A DNA stretch of 64,000 bases, taken from NCBI GenBank assembly GCA_948530865.1, contig CAOTKV010000002.1, forward strand, positions 86,468 through 150,467. Direction: 5' to 3'. The translations under genes and the position numbers were made by a program. Position 1 is the first letter of the stretch. Every line of letters starts with the position of its first letter. This stretch comes from an uncultured Clostridia bacterium (GTDB lineage: Bacteria > Bacillota > Clostridia > TANB77 > CAG-508). The notes beneath the pieces are model-generated. The model saw only the letters and a program-made list of their open reading frames with translations, did no database searches and was not told where the DNA came from. Shown in pieces: positions 53,931 to 63,275 of this stretch.

Positions 53931-54378
53931 TCTCCTTTTTGTATTTTAAAGCTTTATTAAATAGTTCTGATAAAATATATAAAGCAATTGTAACTCCAAT
54001 AAATAATATTACCATAAATCCTAAAACAAATATAAATGCAATAAACATTCTAACTATAAAAGCTTCATATAAAAAATCTAAAATCCAAAATATAGAAGCC
54101 ACCCAAGATATTTTTTGAGCTTTTTTTAATCTTTTTACAGTATTTTCAGAAAATGGATTGCTATTTTTTAGAGAATCAAATAAACCAATAAATTGATATA
54201 TTATTAATAATAAACAAATTGCATTTGGATAAAATATTACAATATTAGGATTTATATTCATATGTATATTTCTTAATACAACTGGAAATGAAACTAATAT
54301 TAAAATTCCAATTACTAATACAATTTGAAGTAATATCTTCAAAAAATTGCCTAATCCTTTTTTTCCCATAATTTCCAT
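53908..54378 (-). CDS. DUF2975-like membrane protein
   Basis: The 156-residue protein has four membrane segments and the DUF2975 middle motif SLKNSNPFSENTVKRLKKAQKISWV. The family usually sits beside a small HTH regulator; here none is seen, and the neighbours are a DUF1287 protein and a propeller. Confidence 0.72.
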   Translation of the reverse strand: MEIMGKKGLGNFLKILLQIVLVIGILILVSFPVVLRNIHMNINPNIVIFYPNAICLLLIIYQFIGLFDSLKNSNPFSENTVKRLKKAQKISWVASIFWILDFLYEAFIVRMFIAFIFVLGFMVILFIGVTIALYILSELFNKALKYKKESENENDI

Positions 54379-54379
54379 A

Positions 54380-55087
54380 TTAATTCACCTCTTTTAATCT
54401 AAAATGATATGTAATTTTCTTCCAATTTTCATTATAAAATTCAAGTCCATCTTCTTCTCTATTAGGTTGAGCTCCATTATGTATTAAATATGGAATTCCT
54501 TTTTCATTTCTCTTATCTGAAATAATTCCAACATGATCATTTGAGAAAACAACAATATCTCCTGGTTGCCATTCTTCTATATTACTTAAATCTGTTGTAA
54601 GTAATATATGATTCCTTTCAAAATATACTATTAAATTTGGAACTCTTCTAAAATCAATATTAGGATCTGGCTTTCCTTCAACTCTTGGATATAAAGACAC
54701 ATTATTTTTTATATCTTCATCTACCATATCTTTTAATAAATAACCTGCATTTTTTAAAGCTCTCCAAATAACATCTGTACATACTCCTTCTTCATCTGGT
54801 GGATATCCGCCTGCATAATATGCACTTCGATATGTTGGTTTATTTTCTGCATCCATTTTAGCACCTTCTAAAATATCTGTATAATCATCAATTCCATCAT
54901 TATCATAATCTGTATTTGATTTTATTGTTTCAATTCCAAAATCTTCAGCATAATAAACTTTAGGCTTAGGTATAAAATCCTGCATAATTGAATGAGATAC
55001 AGTTTTATATTTTAAAGCTAATATAGATATTATAATTGTAATTAAAACAAATATTATTATAAATATTAAAAAAATTTTTCTTCCCAT
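54380..55087 (-). CDS. DUF1287 protein, NlpC/P60-like amidase fold
   Basis: The 235-residue protein has an N-terminal anchor (about 5-27). DUF1287 motifs follow: EGVCTDVIWRALKNAG with the likely nucleophile Cys, NIDFRRVPNLIVYF, WQPGDIVVFSNDHVGIISDK with the likely His, and YLIHNGAQPNREEDGLEF. The Cys-His pair suits a wall amidase or peptidase acting outside the cell. Just before the domain there is DYDNDGIDDYTDILEG, a calcium-loop-like sequence. Confidence 0.82.
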   Translation of the reverse strand: MGRKIFLIFIIIFVLITIIISILALKYKTVSHSIMQDFIPKPKVYYAEDFGIETIKSNTDYDNDGIDDYTDILEGAKMDAENKPTYRSAYYAGGYPPDEEGVCTDVIWRALKNAGYLLKDMVDEDIKNNVSLYPRVEGKPDPNIDFRRVPNLIVYFERNHILLTTDLSNIEEWQPGDIVVFSNDHVGIISDKRNEKGIPYLIHNGAQPNREEDGLEFYNENWKKITYHFRLKEVN

Positions 55088-55113
55088 ATTATTCTAATCC
55101 CTTAAACAACACA

Positions 55114-55560
55114 TCATTTATTAAAAATATTCTTTATAAAATAAATAATTTTTATAATTATATTTTCTTTTTTTACTTCTAATGGCAAATTGTTTTCTAT
55201 ACATTCTTTATCTTCTTCATTTATTTTATTTTTAAAGATGTTATTGGAATTATATCTTTCTTGCTTTTCTTTTTCTATTTCACTTAATGTGTAAGAAATA
55301 TAATTAATATAGTCTTTTTTTTCTTCGGTATTACATACATAATCTCTATATATTAAAGCAATCAAGACTTTAGTTTTAAATTTTATTTGTTGTTTTTCTA
55401 ATGGTTCATTAAAATCATAATTAAATTTATAAGTTGTAGATGCATTTTTCTGTATAAATTTTATAAATTCAGTTGGAATTTTATCTAATATATCTTTTGA
55501 TGTATATTTTAAAATTTCATTTAGTTCTACTAATGCTTCTGAAATATCTTCTCTCATCAT
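55114..55560 (-). CDS. Small helical partner protein, unknown
   Basis: The 148-residue protein follows the 868-residue gene by 2 bases. It is helical throughout, with TEEKKDYINYISYTLSEIEKEK and a hydrophobic C-terminus (NIIIKIIYFIKNIFNK). It shares its layout and patterns with the product of 17161-17613. A partner of the large protein is likely from gene order, but not shown. Confidence 0.5.
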   Translation of the reverse strand: MMREDISEALVELNEILKYTSKDILDKIPTEFIKFIQKNASTTYKFNYDFNEPLEKQQIKFKTKVLIALIYRDYVCNTEEKKDYINYISYTLSEIEKEKQERYNSNNIFKNKINEEDKECIENNLPLEVKKENIIIKIIYFIKNIFNK

Positions 55561-55562
55561 AT

Positions 55563-58169
55563 CTATATTTCTTCTCTTTCTTCCTTTTTTTCTTGGTTAA
55601 AATCCTTAATTTTAACTATTTCTTGCACTATTTGTCCAGATTGTAATTCTTCTACAATATCTTTATTAAATGCAATATTTTTCAAATTACTTTTTTCTAT
55701 ATAAGATACACCAATTGCATTACCATTTTTATCAAATCTTATATTTTCATTAAAATTATATCCATCATAATATTTTGAAAATTGCATTGCATATTTTTCG
55801 GCTCTTTCTAAAAATTGAAATAGTATTTCTCCTTCTTGTAGTTCAAAATCTAGTACAACATCCCCCATTATATCGGTTTCTTTATAGTGTTGTTTTCCTT
55901 GCAACTCCTCTTCGATTTTCTCAATACATTTTTCATCAGTTCCAAATATTTTAAATCCAGAATCAGACAATTCAAGTTGATAGCTTGTAATTCCCATTTT
56001 ATTCAAATTACAATCTATTTTTCTTTGAGTTTCACTTATTAATTCACTAAATATTCTAACTTCATCTTCAGTAGCATTTTTATAAGAATCATTTTCGTAA
56101 TCATATTCAAAATCTTCCAACTTTTTTGACAATACTAATTTTCTTTTTCTTTCATTTTCTTCTCTTTCATTTTCTATTCTTTTTCTTTCTTGTATTTCTT
56201 TTCTTAATAACTCTATTTTTTCATCTGGCACAAATTCTTCTATATTTTCTTTATCATATCTACTATTATAATGATCAATTTTTTTTACCAATTTTAATAC
56301 TTGCAAACTACTCGTTTCATTGGTTATACTTTTTAACATTCCTTTTATCTTATTTTTTTCATTTTCCATTACCTTTTCTCTATCTATCATTACTATTGGA
56401 ATTTCAAATTCACTTGCTATTCTTTTAGAATTTACCCATATAGGATCATTTTCTATATCTTCCATACCTAATTGACTTTTTTCTTTTATATATACTATAT
56501 AATCTGGTTGCATTTTAGTTATATTTCCATTCTCATCATGATTTAATGTATTTATTACTATTTCATTATATTCATTATTCGTATTTGTTTCTAGCGTTTC
56601 TGGAAACATATATTTTCCATTGTCTACCATATTTATAGTATCTCCTGTATAGAAAACAGTATGTGCATCATGTGTATACATGGCACCAAAAGAATATCCA
56701 TTGCAACTTTGTGAAAATCCAAGTATAACTTGTTGATCATTTATTTTTTTTAAAAGATTTTCATCTGTCATATATGATGTACAAGTATAATATCTTAAAA
56801 CTCTGTTATCCCCAGCTCCTTTTCTCGTTAAACTATTCCAAATATCTTGTGAATTTTCACTTGTAGTTGCTATTGTTTTAACAATCATTTGGAAGTCAAC
56901 ATTTGCATCAAAAACTTCAATTTTTTTACCTTTATATTCTACAGTATCTATTCTATCTTCGTTTTTTGTTATATATAAATTATCTTTATATTTCTGTTCA
57001 AATATTTCTTTGCTTTTTTCCATCAAGTATGTACTTATTGATAAATCACTTTTTTCTAAATTATCTAATTCTGCAATTTTTTGTAGTTCTTCTAAATTAT
57101 CAGTTTGAAATATATTTTTTATTGCTTTTATTTGTTCAATTATACGTCTTTGCTGTTCATTCTTACCTATTATTTCTTCTATATCTGTACCAAATTTCGA
57201 TAATATATCTTCAGCTTCTTTTAATTCCATATTATAATATTTTTCTAATAAAACCATCTTCACTCTATCTATTTTGGAGAATAATTTAATGTTTACTAAA
57301 TATTTACTATAAAACATACTTTGTTCATCATCTAAATCTGGATTATTTAAAACTGCATTACATATCATTTCTTTTATTTCTTCATAATGTTCTAATTCTT
57401 CTTTACTTGTTATGTTAAATATATTATTTGACTCTTTTTTTAAAAGTTGTTCTGCTACTTTATCATCTACATTAGCAAGAACATAATTACGTGTATACAT
57501 TTGTGGTTGACACTTTTTTGAGAATAGAAATGTTAAAGACTCAATATTTTCTATTCCAAGATTTTCTCCTTCTTGTTCATTAACTCTTAAGTCTTCAATT
57601 AACTCATTATAATATCCATCTGTTAGATTTTTTAATATATTTTCTTCTAACCTATTCCAACTATTAGTTTTTTTACTTACTAATTGTGTCATTCTGTTAT
57701 AAAGACTTAATTTATATGGATCTAGTTTCAAAATATCTTCTTGTGTTGTTTGCATTTTTGCAATTAATTGTATTTTATATTCTGGTATATTGCTATACTT
57801 TTCATCTAACAGTCTAAAATCTAGAGTTTCTAAAACTGTATCATCTCTATTATATAACCTACTAAGTTTTAATAATTTTCCTTGCAATTTATCACTTTGG
57901 TTAAAAATTCCCACTAATTCTTCTTTACTATAAAATTTATCAAAAAATTTTTTTAAATTATTTGGTTCAATTTTCTCAAATACTGTTTGTAATAATTCTA
58001 CATCTGCTTTTATCACTTGTCTATATTCATCTATTTGAGTAAGTCTTTCAAGTATATCAAAGCTTGGTATTTTTTGTTCTTTTAAAATATTTATATAATT
58101 AATTAAAAAACTTTTATCTCTTATTAACTCTTGACTCAATATAGTTTCATCATTTGGATAATCTTTCAT
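55563..58169 (-). CDS. Very large soluble protein, unknown, type B
   Basis: The 868-residue protein has no signal peptide. The first 400 residues are helical and repeat-like. The core has WNSLTRKGAGDNRVLRYYTC, followed by TSYMTDENLL and GFSQSCNGYSFGAMYTHDAH, then PDYIVYIKEKSQLG. A charged coiled coil (ERKRIENEREENERKRK) and a C-terminal domain follow. It shares the GxxNR...CTxxTDE block and overall plan with the protein at 44298. Both resemble large effector-like proteins of gut Clostridia that I cannot assign to an enzyme class. Confidence 0.6.
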   Translation of the reverse strand: MKDYPNDETILSQELIRDKSFLINYINILKEQKIPSFDILERLTQIDEYRQVIKADVELLQTVFEKIEPNNLKKFFDKFYSKEELVGIFNQSDKLQGKLLKLSRLYNRDDTVLETLDFRLLDEKYSNIPEYKIQLIAKMQTTQEDILKLDPYKLSLYNRMTQLVSKKTNSWNRLEENILKNLTDGYYNELIEDLRVNEQEGENLGIENIESLTFLFSKKCQPQMYTRNYVLANVDDKVAEQLLKKESNNIFNITSKEELEHYEEIKEMICNAVLNNPDLDDEQSMFYSKYLVNIKLFSKIDRVKMVLLEKYYNMELKEAEDILSKFGTDIEEIIGKNEQQRRIIEQIKAIKNIFQTDNLEELQKIAELDNLEKSDLSISTYLMEKSKEIFEQKYKDNLYITKNEDRIDTVEYKGKKIEVFDANVDFQMIVKTIATTSENSQDIWNSLTRKGAGDNRVLRYYTCTSYMTDENLLKKINDQQVILGFSQSCNGYSFGAMYTHDAHTVFYTGDTINMVDNGKYMFPETLETNTNNEYNEIVINTLNHDENGNITKMQPDYIVYIKEKSQLGMEDIENDPIWVNSKRIASEFEIPIVMIDREKVMENEKNKIKGMLKSITNETSSLQVLKLVKKIDHYNSRYDKENIEEFVPDEKIELLRKEIQERKRIENEREENERKRKLVLSKKLEDFEYDYENDSYKNATEDEVRIFSELISETQRKIDCNLNKMGITSYQLELSDSGFKIFGTDEKCIEKIEEELQGKQHYKETDIMGDVVLDFELQEGEILFQFLERAEKYAMQFSKYYDGYNFNENIRFDKNGNAIGVSYIEKSNLKNIAFNKDIVEELQSGQIVQEIVKIKDFNQEKKEEREEI

Positions 58170-58303
58170 TTTTTCCTTTTTTTATTTATTCTATATCATT
58201 TCTTTATTAAGTTCAATACTATGTTAATATTAACATATCCAAAAGCTTATATACAATAATAATCTCCCAGCATAGCTGAGATTTTTAACTAGAGTAAAAA
58301 AAT

Positions 58304-58330
58304 AAAACACTAGTATTTCTACTAGTGTTT
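58304..58330 (-). terminator. Terminator of tRNA-Met/Ile2
   Basis: AAACACTAGTA (58305-58315) pairs with TACTAGTGTTT (58320-58330). It follows the CCA end directly and is followed by a T-rich run on the minus strand. Confidence 0.7.
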
Positions 58331-58406
58331 GGTGCGCCCTCAAGGATTCGAACCTTGGACCCACCGGTTATGAGCCGGTTGCTCTGACCAACTGAGCTAA
58401 GGGCGC
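58330..58406 (-). tRNA. tRNA with anticodon CAT (elongator Met or Ile2)
   Basis: Cloverleaf with GCGCCCT acceptor, TAGCTCAGTTGGTCAGAGC D arm, loop CTCATAA, GGTTCGAATCC T arm and encoded CCA. CAT can be elongator Met or, after lysidine modification, Ile2. Initiator features (GGG of the anticodon stem) are absent. Confidence 0.93.
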
Positions 58407-58531
58407 AAACGTTTATTGCTTAACGCAAGATTAATTATAAACGAAGCTAGCTTATATGTCAAGCAAATTTTTAAATTTTTTTAAATAATTTTGGGTACAA
58501 AAAATAAAGATATATTTTATAAAGTTATTTT

Positions 58532-58897
58532 CTATATTCTTCTTAAAACTGCTATAATAATTTTCTTTGGTCCTGGCTTAGTAAACTTATAATCTCCTAA
58601 ATAATTCATCAAAAATTTCTCATCACAATCATAACACATTTTATCTGTAGCATTAGTTATATTACATTTTATATTATTTACAGATGTTTTATTTATTTTT
58701 GCAACTATTGGATATATATTTTTTTCAAGATTGTAATCATAATATTCTTTTAAATTATTAATAATACATATTGTATCTACTAAATATTTTGTCCCTTTAT
58801 ATGAAAAGTTGTATTTCAATCTTTTTAATTCTTTTACTATTTTATTTCTAATATCATTTTTTGGCTCATTATGTGTTTTTTCTATTTCTGTTAACAT
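58532..58897 (-). CDS. Orphan Spo0A-type C-terminal DNA-binding domain
   Basis: The 121-residue protein resembles the DNA-binding half of Spo0A: NFSYKGTKYLVDTICIINNL corresponds to the GxxYL start of the domain, YPIVAKINKTS to LYPxIAxxxxT, and VNNIKCNITNATDKM to the VERAIRHAIEVAW helix. No receiver domain is present. Such orphan forms may compete at Spo0A sites. The call is by pattern, not by alignment. Confidence 0.62.
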   Translation of the reverse strand: MLTEIEKTHNEPKNDIRNKIVKELKRLKYNFSYKGTKYLVDTICIINNLKEYYDYNLEKNIYPIVAKINKTSVNNIKCNITNATDKMCYDCDEKFLMNYLGDYKFTKPGPKKIIIAVLRRI

Positions 58898-59069
58898 TCC
58901 TTTTCCCCCTAAAAAAATTTTCCTATATTTATTAGATACTATTTATTAGTAAAAAGGATTCAAAATTTTTATCTTTTTTTATCTTTTTGTCATATATTGC
59001 AATTTTTGTGATAAAATTGTAGCAACTTTTTCAATGGGGGGAACCTTGTAAAAGTTTATATACACAGTT

Positions 59070-59112
59070 ACCAGTAGAGCTTCTTTAAAATTTATTAAAG
59101 AAGCTCTACTCT
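59070..59112 (-). terminator. Terminator of the sigma/anti-sigma operon
   Basis: AGTAGAGCTTCTTTAA (59073-59088) pairs with TTAAAGAAGCTCTACT (59095-59110), a 16-bp stem next to the stop at 59111. Confidence 0.85.
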
Positions 59113-60109
59113 ATTTTTTTAAATTTAATTTTATTTCTCTATCCTTATTAGTTTTTATATATAATTCGAATTCTTCCAAGTTTTCTTGAAATCTACTAAT
59201 ATCATATTCTACATATATTTTACCTTGATTACCTATTGATATATTTCTATACCTATATTCTTTTCCACTTTTATCCTTTAATATAACACCTTTTTTTCCA
59301 CTTACAATACTCGAATCAATATTTTGATTCAATGTTATATCAATAGTAAAAGTTAATTCTGACAATTTTGCTGATATATTTTCTACCAATTCATTTTCTG
59401 TAACAGTATAAATTTCAGTAAATCTATTTAACATTTTTTCATCTAAATCGACTTCAAATTCCCACTTTCCTTGTATAGTTTTATATACATCATTATCTTT
59501 AACAATAATACTTCTTATCTCAAAATATATTTTATTAAAACTATTATATTTATCATCTAAACTATATAATATAGATTCATTAAATATACTTTCTCCTACT
59601 TTTCTAGCATCTTTGTATCTCCTAGAAGAACTTATATGCATATAATCACATGTTTCATCACTATTTAAATTATTGATTTTCAAAATACATTCATTCAATA
59701 TTACATTTGAATACCCTTTATCACACTTATACTCAAATGCAATATCTGCTGTTTTATCATCTAAAACTAAATTATTAACTTTTACACCAATATTATTATC
59801 ATAAACATAATCCATATCTACACTTTGAATATATCCATTTTCAACAGCAATTTCTATCGCATCAGTGGTATTAATAAATAAATTATCTCTAGAATTTATA
59901 AATCCATCAGCTAGTGCCACACTACTACTTATAATTGCAATAGAAGTAATATATATCGATACCTTTTTTAAATTGTTAATAATATATTTCTTACGATTTT
60001 TAAAAGCATTATATACAACTTTTTTTGTAGATTCAGGAATATCATTATTTTTACTAAAATAATCAAACATTAAATTATCAATTTCATCAAATTCATTATT
60101 CTGACTCAT
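59111..60109 (-). CDS. Anti-sigma factor-like membrane protein (DUF4179 type)
   Basis: The 332-residue protein overlaps the sigma gene by four bases (ATGA). Cytoplasmic helical N-terminus (DEIDNLMFDYFSKNNDIPES), one membrane segment (about 48-66, ending in ALADG), then an outer beta-rich part with NTTDAIEIAVENGYIQSVDMDYVYDNNIGVKVNNLVLDDK, the DUF4179 pattern. It should bind the sigma factor and release it on an outside signal. Confidence 0.75.
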   Translation of the reverse strand: MSQNNEFDEIDNLMFDYFSKNNDIPESTKKVVYNAFKNRKKYIINNLKKVSIYITSIAIISSSVALADGFINSRDNLFINTTDAIEIAVENGYIQSVDMDYVYDNNIGVKVNNLVLDDKTADIAFEYKCDKGYSNVILNECILKINNLNSDETCDYMHISSSRRYKDARKVGESIFNESILYSLDDKYNSFNKIYFEIRSIIVKDNDVYKTIQGKWEFEVDLDEKMLNRFTEIYTVTENELVENISAKLSELTFTIDITLNQNIDSSIVSGKKGVILKDKSGKEYRYRNISIGNQGKIYVEYDISRFQENLEEFELYIKTNKDREIKLNLKK

Positions 60110-60637
60110 AATTTTATGCCTCCTTTACAATCATTCTTTATTTTGGCTTTTGCTCTAAATAATCTTGTTTTTATCGTATTTACATTTTCTCCTAGAATAT
60201 CTGCAATTTCACTAGTTGTATATTTATTGTTATAATAAAGTACAACAATGATTTTTTCATCATAACTTAGAGTAGATAATAATGATTCAAAATCTAATTT
60301 GGAGTCTACTTTCGAAGTTGTATTTTCAAAAAATTTATACTCTTTATTTTTGGCTATTTTCTTAGCTATATCTAATTGTTTACTATTATCATTATAAATA
60401 ATATTACATTCGTTAATTAGAATTTTTATTATCCATGTTTTAAAATATTCTTTATGTTCTAGTTTCTTTAAATTTTTATAAGATTTTAGTATAGTTTCAT
60501 TAATTGCGTCATTTATATCTTCTACGTTATCTAATCTAGCTCCGTGCTATTTTGAAAAGATCTGATATAATTTCATTAATTAGTAAAACATATGCATCTT
60601 TATTTCCCTTTAGTGCTGCATCTATTAATTCGTTCAA
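60106..60637 (-). CDS. ECF-type sigma factor, read through one CGG +1 shift site
   Basis: The start is TTG at 60637 behind AGGAG (an ATG just upstream stops after two codons). After 31 codons (MNELIDAALKGNKDAY... to LFKIA) the frame meets GCA CGG AGC TAG at 60544-60542. Skipping the C gives GGA GCT AGA TTA (GARLDNVEDINDAINET), and the frame then stays open through FKTWIIKILINECN (region 2) and ILGENVNTIKTRLFRAKAKI (region 4). The stop overlaps the start of the anti-sigma gene. The full length is about 176 residues. No uninterrupted frame covers this gene. It aligns with the sigma factor at 40974. Confidence 0.85.
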
Positions 60638-60903
60638 TTCATTTCTCTCCTATTTAAAATTTAACTTTTACTATAATACCACAGATTCTACGAAAGGTAA
60701 AAAAAAGATAAAAAATAAAGCATTATTTTTATCTTTTTTCTTATCTATTTAATTATGCTACTTTTATACCTTCATTTATCATTTCTTGGATAAATGATTT
60801 CAACATTTAATAAAAACCTTTATTTTTAAGCATTTTTATGTTATTATAACGTTTAGTATTATATTTAAAAAACAATATATAATAAATAAAAAAGGATTTT
60901 AAT

Positions 60904-63246
60904 ATGGATTTAAAAAGTTTAGAAAAATTAGAATTTAATAAAATATGTGAAACATTAATGGAGTTTTGTATAACTTATATAGCAAAAGACTATGCAAAAG
61001 AATTAAAACCATTTTCTCAAAAGCAAGATATAATCAAAGCTCAAAAGCAAACCTCTGAAGCTTCTACTCTACTTTATAGAAAGGGATCTATTCCAATTTC
61101 AGAAATTGAAAATATCACTACTCACATAAAAAAATTAGAAAGCAGTTTATTTTTATCAACAAAACAATTATTAGATTTAGCATTAATTTTAAAAATATCT
61201 AATAATTTAAAAGATTACTTTTTTAGTACAGAAATTGATATGACAGAATTTACAAATTTAGAAGGATTATTTAATAATCTATATATCAATCCTTCTATTG
61301 AAAAATCAATTTTTTCAGCAATTATTGATGAAAATACTATTTCAGATGATGCATCTTCTAATTTAAAAATAATTAGAAAAAATATCAGGAATAAAGAACA
61401 AGAAATTAGGAATAAATTAAATTCTCTTATTCGTTCAAAATATGTACAAGAATCTGTTATTACTATGCGTTCTGGACGTTTTGTTATTCCAGTTAAAAAT
61501 GAATATCGTCAAGAGATAAAAGGATTTATACATGATATTTCTTCTAGTGGTTCTACTGTTTTTATTGAACCAATTGCAATTTTCGATTTAAATAATGATT
61601 TAAACAATTTAAAAAATGATGAAAATTTAGAAATTGAAAAAATTTTGCAAAAACTTTCAGCTCTATTTTTTCCAATTATTGATAATATTAAAAACAATAT
61701 AAATTTAATTGGGTTAATAGATTTCATTTTTGCTAAGGCAAAATATTCAAATTCACTAGATGCCACAGAACCTATAATAAATGATGAAAAAATTATAGAT
61801 TTAAAACAAGCTTGGCATCCTTTATTAAATAAAAGTCAAGCTATTAAGAATGATATTCCTCTCGGAAAAGATTATACTAGCTTAATTATAACTGGTCCAA
61901 ATACTGGTGGTAAAACAGTTACATTAAAAACAGCTGGTCTTTTAGTTGTTATGGCAATGAGTGGACTTCATATCACAGCAAAAGAAAATAGTAGTATTTT
62001 TATAGCTGATAATGTTTTTGCTGATATTGGTGATGAACAAAGCATTAGTGATTCTCTAAGTACTTTTTCATCTCATATGACAAAAATTGCTCAAATTTTA
62101 AATAATGCAACAGAAAATAGTTTTATTTTACTCGATGAACTTGGCTCTGGTACAGATCCTGTTGAAGGTTCAAGTTTGGCTATAAGTATTTTAGAAAAAT
62201 TGCATAATCTAAATGCAATTACTCTTTCAACAACACATTATCCTGAATTAAAACATTTCGCTTTAGTTACTAACGGTCTTGAAAGTGCTAGTGTTGAATT
62301 TAATTTAGAAACATTATCCCCTACTTATAAACTATTACTTGGAGTTCCTGGAACAAGTAATGCTTTTTCAATTAGTAGAAAACTAGGTATTTCAGAAGAA
62401 ATTATAAACAGAGCTAAAGAATTTATAAATCAAGAAAAAATAAGTATTGAAGAATTGCTTACAAGCATTTATGAAGATAAACGTATTATAGAAGCTGAAA
62501 AACAAAAAACAGTTGAGAATTCTCAAAAAATTGAAGAATTAAAATCTTCTCTTGAATTTGATTTTTCTAAATTACAACAAGAGCAAAAGGATATTATAAG
62601 TAAAGCAAAATATGAAGCTAGAGATATTTTACTTTCAGCAAAAGATGATGCAAATGAAATTATAAAAGAACTTGAACATTCACAAAATTCAAAAGAATCA
62701 AATAAATTAAGAAATAAATTAAATGAAAAAATAGATAATTTAAATGTTGTAAATTCTACAAATGAGCAAAACTTTAAAACTTTAAACATTGATGATTTAG
62801 AAATTGGTATGAAAGTTTTTGTTAATAAAATAAATCAAGATGGAAATATTTTATCTATTTCCAAAGATAAAAAAATACAAGTTGCTCTTCCTCTTGGAAA
62901 AATGTTTTTCGATATTAAAGATTTACAAATTTCTAATTCTATACAAAAAGAAAGTATTGCAAAAAAAGATTATTCTTCAAGAAAAGAATTTAAAGCAAAA
63001 TCAATTTCATCTGAAATTAATGTAATTGGACAAAATGTTGACGAAGCTTGCTTTTCTATTGATAAATATTTAGATAATTGTGTTTTAAGTGGACTTCCTT
63101 CAATTAGAATTGTTCATGGTAAAGGTACTGGTGCTCTCCGTACTGGAATTCATAAATTCTTAAAATCACATCCACATGTAAAGTCTTTTAGAGTTGGTAC
63201 TTTTGGAGAAGGCGAAATGGGTGTTACAATAGTTGAATTAAAATAA
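60904..63246 (+). CDS. mutS2: MutS2 endonuclease/ATPase
   Basis: The 780-residue protein has an N-terminal helical clamp (LEKLEFNKICETLMEFC), the ATPase with GPNTGGKTVTLKTAGLL near residue 335, SQL-type motifs and LLDELGSGTDPVEGSSLA, then a coiled coil (500-620). The Smr nuclease domain is at the end (VIGQNVDEACFSIDKYLD, RIVHGKGTGALRTGIHKFLKSH). MutS2 acts on recombination intermediates and rescues collided ribosomes. The protein is complete. Confidence 0.96.
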   Translation: MDLKSLEKLEFNKICETLMEFCITYIAKDYAKELKPFSQKQDIIKAQKQTSEASTLLYRKGSIPISEIENITTHIKKLESSLFLSTKQLLDLALILKISNNLKDYFFSTEIDMTEFTNLEGLFNNLYINPSIEKSIFSAIIDENTISDDASSNLKIIRKNIRNKEQEIRNKLNSLIRSKYVQESVITMRSGRFVIPVKNEYRQEIKGFIHDISSSGSTVFIEPIAIFDLNNDLNNLKNDENLEIEKILQKLSALFFPIIDNIKNNINLIGLIDFIFAKAKYSNSLDATEPIINDEKIIDLKQAWHPLLNKSQAIKNDIPLGKDYTSLIITGPNTGGKTVTLKTAGLLVVMAMSGLHITAKENSSIFIADNVFADIGDEQSISDSLSTFSSHMTKIAQILNNATENSFILLDELGSGTDPVEGSSLAISILEKLHNLNAITLSTTHYPELKHFALVTNGLESASVEFNLETLSPTYKLLLGVPGTSNAFSISRKLGISEEIINRAKEFINQEKISIEELLTSIYEDKRIIEAEKQKTVENSQKIEELKSSLEFDFSKLQQEQKDIISKAKYEARDILLSAKDDANEIIKELEHSQNSKESNKLRNKLNEKIDNLNVVNSTNEQNFKTLNIDDLEIGMKVFVNKINQDGNILSISKDKKIQVALPLGKMFFDIKDLQISNSIQKESIAKKDYSSRKEFKAKSISSEINVIGQNVDEACFSIDKYLDNCVLSGLPSIRIVHGKGTGALRTGIHKFLKSHPHVKSFRVGTFGEGEMGVTIVELK

Positions 63247-63275
63247 TAAAAGTGGAGATTAATTCTCCACTTTTT
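63247..63275. terminator. Bidirectional terminator
   Basis: AAAAGTGGAGA pairs with TCTCCACTTTT between the convergent mutS2 and thioesterase genes. Confidence 0.85.

Noticed and set aside
1472..60544. CGG simply reassigned as a triplet to another amino acid
   Set aside because: Reassignment would not change the frame; all five sites need a one-base shift.
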